From Hymenolepis diminuta (Eukaryota; Platyhelminthes; Cestoda; Cyclophyllidea; Hymenolepididae), in NCBI GenBank assembly GCA_900708905.1, contig CAADRB010000057.1, forward strand, positions 271,987 to 335,986: a stretch of 64,000 nucleotides of DNA, read 5' to 3'. Below, piece after piece: positions 13,701 through 25,700 of the stretch. The notes beneath the pieces were generated by a model, which was not told the DNA's origin, ran no database searches, and saw only the letters and a program-made list of their open reading frames with translations. How positions within the stretch are numbered: position 1 is the first letter of the stretch; each line of letters opens with the position of its first letter. Position numbers and translations under genes: made by a program.

Positions 13701-16700
13701 ATTAATTTTCCTTTATTCAACATCAGACTGTTGGTGTAATAACTTTTTTACTTTTTCTCTAGTCCGAACCGCTAAATGCACTGACTACACTGACGATGGA
13801 TCCGACAGAAAAGCCTGAAGACAAGTCAACTCTTCTTAAATCTTCTCCCTCAATGACAAAGTGTCCTCAATACTTCGAGGTTGAAATTTGTCCCTCAGTG
13901 TTTCGTCTCTATACCTACCTTCGACTTCATCCCCTAGTAATTGAAACTCTCCGGTCGGAGATTGAAAAGGATAAAGACAGCAAGCTTCACAATAAGCTAG
14001 CTCTGCTCGATCGACGTCTGTACTTCCGAACTGCCTATCATTATAGCACAATCGGATGCCCTGCCCTTACTCTTGAAGTTCTTCGTGAATTACCTCAATT
14101 GAAGATATCTACTCCCGCTTTGAATAATCATAGGCAAGTAATCTTCTAGGTCATTTACTTCTATATAATTGGTTCACTTATCAAGCGAATGTTTAAAATT
14201 CAGTGTGGCATGTGGTCGGCTGTATCGCCTACTTATTCTCCGTTTTATGCTCAGTGAACTGAACATATTCTGATGTTTATTTTTTCTGATTAGGAAACCA
14301 ACTTCACTCTAATAGTCGATCTCAGAATATCCACATATTCATTTTGAGCTTAGTATCGACTTCCTTCTACCTTTGCTCCATTTATCGCATCCGTGATCGA
14401 AAGGTCGTATTAAAAAATTAGTTCAGTCAAGATCTCTAAATATTAAGTAGGAATTGTTAGTTGCTACAGGCGTTCTGGGTTGCAGTATATCCAATCGAGC
14501 TTATTTCCCATATAAGTGGATGATAGTATCGCCGTTTAGCATTCACTTGACTGCATCACATCATAATGTTCAGAAATTGAAGTTCCCACTCCCTACTTAT
14601 CTTAGAGATAGTTCATGTCTCCGATCTTCAGAACTTGCTGACCACCTCTTATAAGATGTTTTGACATATTAGAACTCACAAGAGTTTGCTCAACTTAGAA
14701 AAAATAATACGTTCTCTGCACAAAGGCTGATTTGCTTCATTGTTTTCTTCAGGATGGATGGGGTCGATAGTGCGAAAGCGCCAGCAGCGTCAGCACCAAC
14801 AGAGAAGGAAGTGACTTTCTCCTTCTTCGATACTTCTCCTTTGGATGCAAGGAAGTACTTAGACAGGAACGAATTCAAATTGTCCTTCAGCGATGATGAA
14901 AATGATGACAATAAGGAAGAGCTGACGCTCAATGGAAATGGAGGTGAACATGGAAAAATCAACCCTCTGCTCAATGATTATATAGGTGTTTACCTCTTTC
15001 CTATCTTTATATTCTATTTGAATGTCAAATTAGGGAATTAAGAAATTATTTCTGAGAACTATTGTCATATGCGCAACATTTTTTTCCTCCAAAAGTTACT
15101 TGATCCAATGTCCTCATCATCTCTTCTCATATGATATATATGATATTTAAGTCTTGTTATTGGATTGAATCTATGAGTTCTTGTATTTTAAAAGAATCGA
15201 TGTGTCGCTTTAGACTGTTTCCTATTCTAGGCTTTAATTTTTGTGGATAGAATTTTTAGAAAAATATTTACTTGAGTTCTCAACTTAACATGAGGTGATC
15301 TAGAACAATATTGAAGGATGGATGGTTTCTGCAGTCTCCAGAACCGCCTTTATTTATTCAGCTTAATTTAAGGAGGTCGACTTATTCCTCGATTAGTATG
15401 TTGGATTCCTACTGAATTTTTTCACGGAACGAGGATGAGATTAGGATAGGTGTTACGGAATATGATCAAAGCTTTCTACTAACTAGGATGTCCGGTATAT
15501 CAAGCTGCCGACTGTAAAGCCTGGGATCTCATCTCATTGCCGCTTAACTATCGTCCCCAATGTACGCTATCAGAAAAGTTATTCAATGCATCTGATTGGC
15601 AAATAAATGAATAGAGGTCTAATTTGTTTGCCACACAATTTTAATTGGTGACTGACCTATTTAATAACTGTCAGCTATACCTGCCTTTCCTTTTATATAT
15701 ATTACAAATGGATTTGGGTGTTTGGATTAATTAAATCTTTTTTATCTTCTTGTAGCATTTCCTTTTTCTTTAACTCACTAGGTATAAGCAGATAGAAACA
15801 CTTCTTTCTCAAATTTTATGGCTAATGGGCATGATGTATAGAAATTGACTTAGCTGATACGATTACAAGTTTTATTTATGCATTATCTATTTTTCTATGT
15901 TCTGATCATGTAGGTACCTTCATTCATCGATGTACTCGAAATATGATGAAATGCAAACGAACTAGATTATTTTTTAGCCTGCCGACTTTAAAGTCTTCTA
16001 TGTTGAAATTCGACAGCTGGATTTTCCATTGAGACCTGCTGAGCGTGCTCTTCACTTTTTATAACTATTAGCGGGTAGACCTAAACTTTATTTCCTCATG
16101 GTAATAAAGGGAATGTATGGTCTTTTCATTATTGAAGCATCTTATAATGGGACATTCTGTAGTCAATTAAATTTGTTGCATATGAATAAAACAACCAAAA
16201 TTACTTCATTTAATACAGTTTCTAATATTTTTATTTCATCAGAATTAGAAAATGTGGTCACAACAGGAGGAAATACAATCCAGAGTCAAATTAAGTACTG
16301 GGCCTGTCTCCGCATTTTCACGGAGGAATTATGCTCCACTTTTCTCACAGCTTCGGTAATTGCGCTATTAATTTGATTTTATTCATTTCCATTTAGTCTG
16401 AGGGCAGTATTCTGAAACGTTTCCTCTACACCTGGCTCAATAATGAGATTTCTCAGCTGGAAAAATTGGCTTTACTGTCTGATGAAACTCCAACTCCTGA
16501 AGGTATGATTGAAATAATTAATGTCGGTTACCTTCCTTTAGGATCAGATATTGACCAACCTCGGCCCTCTTGTTCCCTCCTCTTTGATTCTGATAACATC
16601 GACAAATCTCTGTTGATTCCAATCAATTTTGAGGGACCTCGACACTCAGAAGGATTTTCAATCATCTCAAATGGAGAGGAGAAATCATCTGAAGAGGGTG

Positions 16701-19700
16701 AAAATAATCTCTCACTTCGTCTAGCGGTAATAAAGTATTCCCGTTTCCCTCCAAAGGTCTTTATTAGTAAACTATAGTTAAGCTGAACAAAAAGTTTTAT
16801 TAAAAATAAGATTGGGGCGGGGATGCGTAGATTAAAAATATGACATGAAATTTTGAGGTTGAAGTCAAGAATGTCTATGTTGTTGGCTTTGCCTGTATTT
16901 ATCTAGCGATATCATTCATGTCCACATATATCAGTGTTCAGATTAGTGGTCTCTAGTCATCACGTATTTTTGTCGAGGCAGGACGTCTTAAAATTCGAAA
17001 TTCGTACATTTATCGTTCGAGCTGAATTAGTACTCTGTTCTTCACAGATTTTTATTATTTGCTGATGTCAATTTTTCTCCACATCTTTTCTCTCTAGGCA
17101 AACCTAGAATTCGTGCGAAATCTAGTCACATTTTGTTGTCTTCACGGAGAGAGCGGGGTTAATCTTCGGGTGATCCGCATGGAACTGACCCATCTACTTG
17201 TGGACTTATTCAGTAGTGTTACATGTGATGTGGACTATTCTCCTCGAGGTTGCTTGATTCGTTCTCTGTCTCTATTTCGCAGATTACACCCCAATGCACC
17301 TCTCATCTGCCGACCACTTGATCTTGTCAAGGTATGTCCTATTGAATTTTATTAGTAATGAAGTATTTGCTCATCTGTTATTGCTACTTTACATTGCAGA
17401 CTTTGATCAATGATATAAATACTTGCATTCTCGAATTGCCCCCTCCTTACATGAAATTCATCCGCAATATTCCGTTGTCTTTTTTGACATCTAATGGTAA
17501 AGTGGAGAAACAGCCCTCTGTTGATGATGACCCAGAATCTTCGATTAGTTATCGAATCGCGTTGCTTCGGAACCTCTGCATGGCTCTTTCTGCTTGTGTC
17601 TTCCAAAGTCTTTCAACGGCCAGTTGGAGAACTACTCAAGTTCAAGGCGATGCTGGATTGGCTATTGTTGTTGGTCAGTCAAATGCTCTCACTGGTAGGT
17701 GCACAACAACCAAATGTAATTTATGCCTCATCGGATTCAAATAGCCTTTAATTTTGTATTTCTATCAGCTGAACGCTTTGCTAAACTTGGAGGGCCCTTC
17801 CTTCCAAACTCCGAACCATCTGAATGGCCAGGTGAGTTTTAACACTATAAGTCAATTGTATCCCCAAGATCTGTTCTTGCACAATGTTCTGCCATTGTGC
17901 AAAACGCAATAATTTTAACAAGTCAAAGGTTTTCTTACAGATTTCTACCTTGAGGTTTTTTATTTTATTACGGCCTTTATCTAAAACGCATTTGTTTAAT
18001 GTTAGTTTTAATATTAAGTTAATATTTAGTCAGTTTGAGCAAAGGAAGATGACCATCAAATGCGATTCAATAGAGAAATGCATAGCTGTCGATATAGCAG
18101 TTATCAAAGGGAGGAATAGTGCAATTCGTTCATTTCGGTCCTGGAATTAAAGATGTATCGGGATTTCACATTTTAATAGGTATTTTGTTGCCCTCAAAAA
18201 CTTTAATGCGTTATTTTCAGTTTGATGTAATTTTTGAAAGTGGTTAGGGGATATTTGCATCTGTTGTCATATATGCTCTAAACCGTTCGATATTCAAAAA
18301 AGGCATGCATGCCAAGCTGCATAACTTTGAAAGATTGAGTGGTTATACAACCCTAAACTACGGAAATTCGCAGTCAAAGGCTAGCATGTGCAATTTCGGC
18401 TTGGTTGTCTCACTTAGAGCTGGAGGGTTTTTACGGGGACTGATCAGAAAGTTAAAAATAAATTGCAGTTGACTTGAAAAGATGTATACATAAACGATGT
18501 CTTAACAGGATACTTATTTAATATGCAGTCACCAACCGCTTAATGATTATTTGACTGCAAACAAATAGTTGAGAGAGCATAATCTTTCATCTAAACGATT
18601 TCCTCTATTGGGGGTTTTTTTGAAAATAATATCAATTCTGGATGTTTGTGTAAACCGATTGCTGTCAAATCATTTCATCTCTTTTGTCCAATGCATACTC
18701 GCATATTGATTATTACTTTGCATTTACACTACGTGGATGCCTCTTCATCCATTATTTCTCTCACATTTTCATAGCTGTTGTTCTCTAACTTTGAGCTTCT
18801 GATCTGAAAAATGCAGATGTCTTAGTCATTAGTAGGTCTCTTACTTTCGTTAGAGAATTTGTTCTGACAGAGTCGTGCCTGCCTACAATTTGTCGAATCA
18901 AGTTCCTACAAATCTTTCGGTAATAAAGGTTTTTGAATAGCTTATATAAATCTGTTTTTTAGGTGTTCTCGGTCTTTTCACGTCGAAAGACGGCTCTTCC
19001 GCATCCTCCTTTAACGTCTCTCCACAACCAGTTCTTAAGGGCGTCTTGGCGGAAGCCCTTGTGGCCGTTTACGTGGGCCTCTGTGTTTGCGCGCTCTACA
19101 CTCGTGACACTCCCGTGCTCTATCGTCTGGTGAGCAATGCCTCACTGGGGGACGCCTCAACTTGGAGCCGCGTTTTCGGTGGCGTTTGCCGACTCAAACC
19201 CCTAAGGCCACCTCCCCCTCCACCTTCTGCTGTTGGTATCCCGAGACGTCCCTCACCGTCTCCACCCCCCAGACCCAGATTGTAAGTTTTTCTAGTCATC
19301 TCTCATAACGATATTTGATACTGAATAGCATGAGTTCGCACTCAAGCAGCCACTAGTCCTACTACCTGACCGTCGGTAAAAGAGATTTATCTCTCTTATC
19401 AAATACATAAGTAGCTTTCAGTCAAATTACGATACTTGATTGCAAATAATTTTCGCACGTTTTGATCTCAATGTATCTTCTAGATGGAGATATTTTTAGA
19501 TGTCCTTGTAAACAACCATGGTGATTGAGAGTGTTTTTACCAGTATTCGTGGTGATTCATTTTTCTTTTCTGAGTTCGTTTTTCACCAGTTTGTCATCAG
19601 TGCACGACTTGGATATTGGTAATAGTAACTTCAGTGCAATCTTCCCACGGGTGTTTCAATAAAAGATTGTCTAATTTAGCGGTTAAATAACAAATTCAAA

Positions 19701-22700
19701 ATGGGAGGCAGGAGAGATTGAACATGTCTATTCATTGAGCACAGTAGTTCGGGATCTCAGTTTTTTAACACGCACGAAGACCTTTTGACGATAATTACTA
19801 AATCATTTGAAGTACGCTTCATCTCGTTTAGAAGGAACAGATCCTGGGGCATCCTTTCAATTAAGAGGTTTGCATTTTCTGATAATTATATCGCCAGGAG
19901 GTGCGATTCAAAGAGGCAGGTGAAAACTTTATCACTACGATATTTCACCGTTGAGAACATTTGGGTTTGAATAATTTACCTTTTAAGATTTAATTTGCTG
20001 TGGTATTCCGAAAGTTATATAAATACAACCAATCTTTTGGTATTCTGAAGCATTGTACATTTTCTTGTAGTTTTCTAAGAGAGCGTTTGAGAGAGCGCTT
20101 GAAAGCTCGAATCCGCCGGTAAGCCTCTCAACTTGACTCCCAGAACTCTCCACTAACTTAATGAGTTTCATTTTTTTCTTACCGAAGGAAGGCTTAATTC
20201 AATCAACCCGCTTTTGTATTTTCGGTGCAATTAGATATGGTGTCTGATTTGTTCTTTGTTTTTAGGCCATCAACCACCCGGACCAATCAACAACAACACG
20301 GTGCAAGTGGGCCTATTCTTCAGATGAATCAAGCACCACCAGCTTCTCAAGCGACCAATAAAGTGTCTTTGCAACCACCAAGTATGTCACCGTGCTTTTA
20401 AAAATTTGAAGAATTGAACAGTGGTGGCGATTTATTAGTCGTTTATTTGTCTGCATTTCAGCAACCACGCATACAGATGAAATATTCCTACCTCCACAAT
20501 GCTCTATAGCTACGTGCTTCCTTGAGAAAGTAAGTGTACTACCTTCTCAGTCCTCCCTTATTTCAAATGACCATGCTTACGACAATAATCGACCACCTAA
20601 CATTCAATAAGAAAATTATCCAGAATTTAAACCCCTGACTGTTCATTTAAAGGAGGTTAAAGTTAATTTGTCATAAAGTATGAGATTTCGTACTGGCGAA
20701 TGGTGAAAAAATGTTCAAAGGATCGACTGAATCGGTCTAGTTTTCTGCCTTTCAAGATTTTGAATTTGTTGAATTAAAATCCGACTTTCCGAAATCGAAC
20801 AGATGAAGTTTGTAAGTGAAAAATTATTCCCTGTTTAATCATTTTAGTTCGTTATAAAAATTCTCAAGCCCATTATGGAAAATGTTTACAACACTTGGAT
20901 TGGGTAGAGAGAAAATATCCATATCATTTGATGTTTGCCGATGAACATTTATCTCGTGACCTCTGACTTGTCAAACTTGCAGATTTACTACTGCAGTACC
21001 GGCGCACACAGTCCGTTAAAGCAGCTTCCATTACTACATCGACTATATATATTTTTCAGCTCTTTTCGAAGGGGGAGGGGAAGAATTTCAGAAATTGTAC
21101 TTTACTTTAATATCAGATGGGAAAAATAAATTTTTTCCTTAACTACCTTAAATTTTTTTTTTTCTATTAGCCCTCTCACAGTGACGAGTCTTCTTCGGAT
21201 CAGAAGGGCTTTAACTATGACAGTGACAACGACTCTAGAGTGACCACTTCCTATGAAAGTTATCCAGACGGTGTCAAGCGTCTTGTGCAATCCACTTGTT
21301 GTTCCTCGCGTAAAAATAGCTCTCCTGCAATCTCATCCAAAAAACCTAGAGACAACTTTGAGCTAACAGATTTCCTCGAGGTTTTTTTATTATTCCTTGC
21401 TTGATCTTGCTGCAGGATCACTTTATTAATGTTGTATTCTTTTTTGTAGGAGAATTCTCTAGTACCTCCTGGCCAGTCCATCGTTCTTCAAACCGGTTGT
21501 GATCTCAAAATCACTCGTTTGGATCCAGATCTTGGTGATATTAAATTCAGTGAGGCCGCTCTTGATGCCCTCAGAGAAAAGCACGAGGCGGAAGAACTAA
21601 ATCTGCTGGACTCGAAGCAGGACTTTATCGCTTCTGACAGAGAGTGGTTTAATGGAGACAGCTTCTCTTGGCGACTTATGCGTCTTGCCTTTGTTCAACT
21701 CATGCAACAACAAGTTAATGCTCTGGTTAAACTTCTCAATCTCGATAATGAATGTGAGTTTACTTCTTTTTCATTTTGTATTTCCACTAATTTACATAAA
21801 ATCATTGTGATTTATGCTCTTATCGTAGCTTATGACCCACGTTAAGGCAAAATGTGCATGGTATTTCATCGTGGCAAAACACCTCGAATCGAGCAATAGT
21901 AAGTGGTTTGTAAAGTGTAACAGGGTGGATAGAAAAAATGTTGAAATCAAGGTCGGGATATCAAAAGAGTCTTACCATGTTTGATTTTTGAATTCTAGCT
22001 ACTAATTTACCTAAAGGTTTTTCAGTGCTTCTGCGCAAAAATTTAAATTTTATTATTCGTCTCCTGAAATATTGATCAAGTTCTTGTTCACGATAGTAGC
22101 CGGCTGTTTAATTAACACGGTCGGTTTTACCACTTCAATTATTCTTTTGCTTTCAAAGGCCCAGAAAGTAGGATGACACCAGCTTGTGAATTTTTGACGT
22201 TTTCTTAGAGCCAATAACAGGCAGACGAGACTAGCAAACAAACTTGGCATAATTCAATGGAGTTTATTGAAGGTGAACTTTTATTTATTATTATTCATTC
22301 TGGAATTTGAAGCATCTTGAATACTGTTTTATGAATGAGCGAAAAACGCTTCGCGGTAACCTTTTTTACGACTTTTTAAATCCAGATATCCAGTAAAAAT
22401 TCGTCCCATTTACGACATGTAGCTAACAAATGGGCTTATGAGTTGCAAAATGGTTTAAATAAGTCATTCGAAATAAATGAAACTTCATGTTATTCAACTA
22501 TTAGAATGAAATACTAATTCATTAAAACGAGGCCATATCAGGCCACTTCAAGTCCTATATTCATAATGAGATAAAATTATAAGATTTCAACACCTCCTGC
22601 TATATTCCAATCCGGAGTTTAATTTACTTGATTGCTCTAGTAGCTGGGAACGATGGTATCGAGGGTACGAAGAAGTTATTAACATGTAGCAGCGTAGTGG

Positions 22701-25700
22701 TTGGTCGAATTACTAAACAAGAACTAAACTTGCACGTCAAAATCAATAAATACTTTAAAGCGATCATTACCGAGTGAGCAAAGCGGGATAGGTCTATTCT
22801 GAAATTTGGTTGGCTTATCGGTGAATTGATTAAGGTGCAACTTGAGAATAAATAATGGATAGGCAATTCGCTACAGAAACACCTAAAAGAGGAAATTTAT
22901 ATGATATGGTCAAAATAACGCCATCAAATTTAGTTTTGATCGATCAGAAGTTGAGTTGAGTGATCGTTGTTCCACTTTAGGACTTGTTGAAGCTTAATTA
23001 TTCACATAGGGTTTCAATTAGTGAGCTGTTTTTGTTTTCCCTACAGTCCTAACCTCCTACGCTCCAACGTTGTTGCAGGCACGAGGATTACTGGAGAAGT
23101 GGGTTGAAGGATATCAGGAGGCTTTAGAAGTATCATCGGACAATGAAGACCGAATTGCAATGCGCGTTTTATCTGCGGATTTTGTTGCTATCGGAGGATT
23201 ATATTTAGACGATCAAGATCAGGCGGATGCTAATCTCTCCGAGTCAGCTCGTCGGGCGATCGCAATGATGGCCTACATTATGAAACCAGGGAATTCTCCC
23301 TTCAGGTAAAAAGAGTCCCTTTTATCAATCTTTTAACAGTCTACCATTGAAGCTATACGCTTGAGTTTACGAAGCCTAGAAAAGTTTATGAACTGAACTT
23401 ATAATGTCATTGCACTCTCCTACTGGTAATACAAACTAGTTGGTTGCTGAACTTCCAGTCAAGCCTTTCCAGTATCGAGATTATTATAGTACGGATAATC
23501 AGCAAATATCGCCGTCTTAGAAATGTAACAATAGATATTCTTCTAGCAATATCAATATCGGTCAAATGGATTAATTAGGAACTCGTGTTGAAAGAAATTT
23601 TTCAATGTTTAAATACTGATGTTTGGGTTTCTAATTGACTTTCTTCACATGATTCCGGACATTCTTTTCTTTTTCATTGAGAAGTACTAAAAAGTTCTTT
23701 ATTTTGTATACAGAACCCGAAATCCCTTATCATTACCTGTGAAACGCCTATGGTTTTCACTTCTGAAACGTCCTGAACTAAATGAGACGTTTTTACGTTG
23801 GATCTTTCATCCAAAGCAATGCCAGCAACCTTCACTCCAACCAATCAAGTTGGAGGTTTCTAATCCTCGTAAGACATCTGCCCAATCAATCGCTTTGATA
23901 TCTACTCAACCTGAGAAGAAATTGAGTTCGGCTTCCGATCAAGGCGTTAAATTGCCCAAGGTGTGTTTCTTATCTACTTTTCTACGCGTCAACAGACTTT
24001 AGATAAAGTTTACTTAGATAGATGTGCATGTTTTTAGGAGAATGAAATTCCACCTGACGGAATCTATAGCGGCGGAAGTGATGGATTAATGAAACACAAA
24101 TCCTCCATTAACCTCATTCATTGGGAACAGGATCCAATTCTATGCATGTGTGTTGATAAGGTAAAACATATTTATAAATTCTTGTAAGATTAAGTTCATA
24201 CTTAATATTGCTTGGCCTTTCAAATACATATCTTTAGAGTTTTTTTATCTGAAAGGAGGTATGTTCGACTTGAGTATTTATTTTGAATCACTGCTTATTT
24301 ATTCTGTTGAAAGCCAAGTACTTGTTTCGATGATTCCATATCATTTTAAGCGTATGTCAAAATGCGGAAACAGATTTTTCTGTGCCTCTCTTCTTACAAT
24401 CGGTTGGGAAAAATGGCGTTAACTAGTAAAAGGATGAGTACAGGTTATCAAGTCACTTACGAATTTTTAACGTAAATTAATAATAATCACAGTGGTTTGT
24501 CTTGAAAGCATGACTTTCTGCATTTCTTGAAATCACTCTTTCTTTACATTCTATACGAAAATACTTCGGTTTTTCATTCACGAAGCCCCAGTTGCGTCTT
24601 TTATGCCCCTATGACGCAAACCCCTGTTTGTCATGTCTAAATGCGTGTATCAATTCCCTTCTTTCTGCAACTGTCTCGTTTCATTAAAAGTACGCACGCA
24701 CGCTTACTTCTCATGCACCAGCTCTCGTGCTTCCCTCTCATCTCCTCTGCCCCTCAGCTCCCTCTTACTCGCTTGAATCATCATAGTGATTTGATCAATA
24801 CATTTTGGCCTAGTCGGCTATTTGTGTTTTACTTTATGGGACTGTTGTTGCGGTGTTAGCTGTTTGCTATAGTATTAGTTTCTGCGATCAAGATCTGGTT
24901 CATTAGTTCCTAAAATTTGGTAACTTCTAAATTGGTGACCCTGGTTCTTGTTAGCCCTTACAATTTGCTTCAATCTTAATTTTTAAATCAATACAAAATT
25001 AACACCATACCTTTCTAATAACGCCTCTTTATCCTATTCTACTGATCGAAATAACTATCAGCTCTAAATTTTTCAAATGTCTTGCCACGATAATAACCGT
25101 ACTGCGGAAAGAATTTCCTAAATTTCTTGACTGGGTAACATCTTATAGGTAAGGCAAGTTAATATGAAATGACACAAAGTCTATGAAAAATGTGTGAAGG
25201 TAGTAGGGATCAAAAAGTATTAAAGGGTATGAGGGTGAGGGGAGTAGACCATTTTGATGGAGTGGCTGCAATCGTCTGACCCTCAAGGAACCTGAAAACG
25301 AGTATGTATCGGCATGATGGTATATTTTCAGAACTTAATTAAGGAAGAATGATCCATTAGTGGCAAAAAAACTATACCTTTTGCTTTACATTCCTGCAAC
25401 TGATCCCTTTTAGGAACTGCAAATCATCCAAAGTCAGCTTAGTGTATTACCTTTAGTTGAATAAAATTATGCATCAACTAACTGAACTCTTTCTATACGG
25501 TTTGTTTTAAGTTCAACTACGATGCTGTAGCTCTGGCAACTCCCAAAGAGATAATTGAGGTTTCTATCTCCAATCTCCTCTCCCCTGCTGATTGGATGTT
25601 TGATGATTTTGAGTACGATCTTGAAGCTATGCGAAAGTAAGTTGAATCTTGGAAAAAGCCAAAAATATGATTTAATTATTCCTTTTCTTTTCAGCCCCAT

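Larger units (their letters stand above)
7318..16726 (+). other. DMXL: DMXL exons 7-19: RAVE-subunit-1/Rav1 C-terminal homology region
   Basis: This is the most conserved part. Motifs that fix the family are NPVLPQFHPQQLLEWMN and RFRLVQATLAHLVRSLF (exon 8), LPGLSELDQIYL (exon 11), VDDCGLRFVM (exon 12), FAWACHSKSEEML (exon 13), DPMSAAIFYLAMNKPTVL and EAAALFLIGDWLEDAIRVCL (exon 14), DPYLRSIGYWIL (exon 15) and DRRLYFRTAYHYSTIGCP (exon 16). The block is predicted alpha-solenoid-like and in yeast Rav1 binds V-ATPase and Skp1 partners. Exon 8 carries a Lys/Glu-rich insertion (about 9070-9220) between the conserved HLVRSLF and PLPLYVL blocks. Exon 9 is a 26-nt microexon. Confidence 0.88.
17098..21753 (+). 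other. DMXL: DMXL exons 20-28: variable linker region
   Basis: Exon 20 has the conserved block CCLHGESGVNLRVIRMEL, which matches the DMXL helical region. Later exons are low in complexity: exon 23 ends in a Pro-rich stretch (PPPPPPSAVGIPRRPSPS), exon 24 is only 39 nt and Arg-rich, exon 25 is Gln/Pro-rich, and exon 27 is Ser/Asp-rich. Exon 28 returns to conserved sequence around SFSWRLMRLAFVQLM. Linker exons of this type diverge quickly between species and are candidates for alternative splicing. Confidence 0.78.

Noticed and set aside
22053..22250. Minus-strand open frame in DMXL intron 28
   Set aside because: It is short, with no similarity to transposase or other known proteins and no splice signals.
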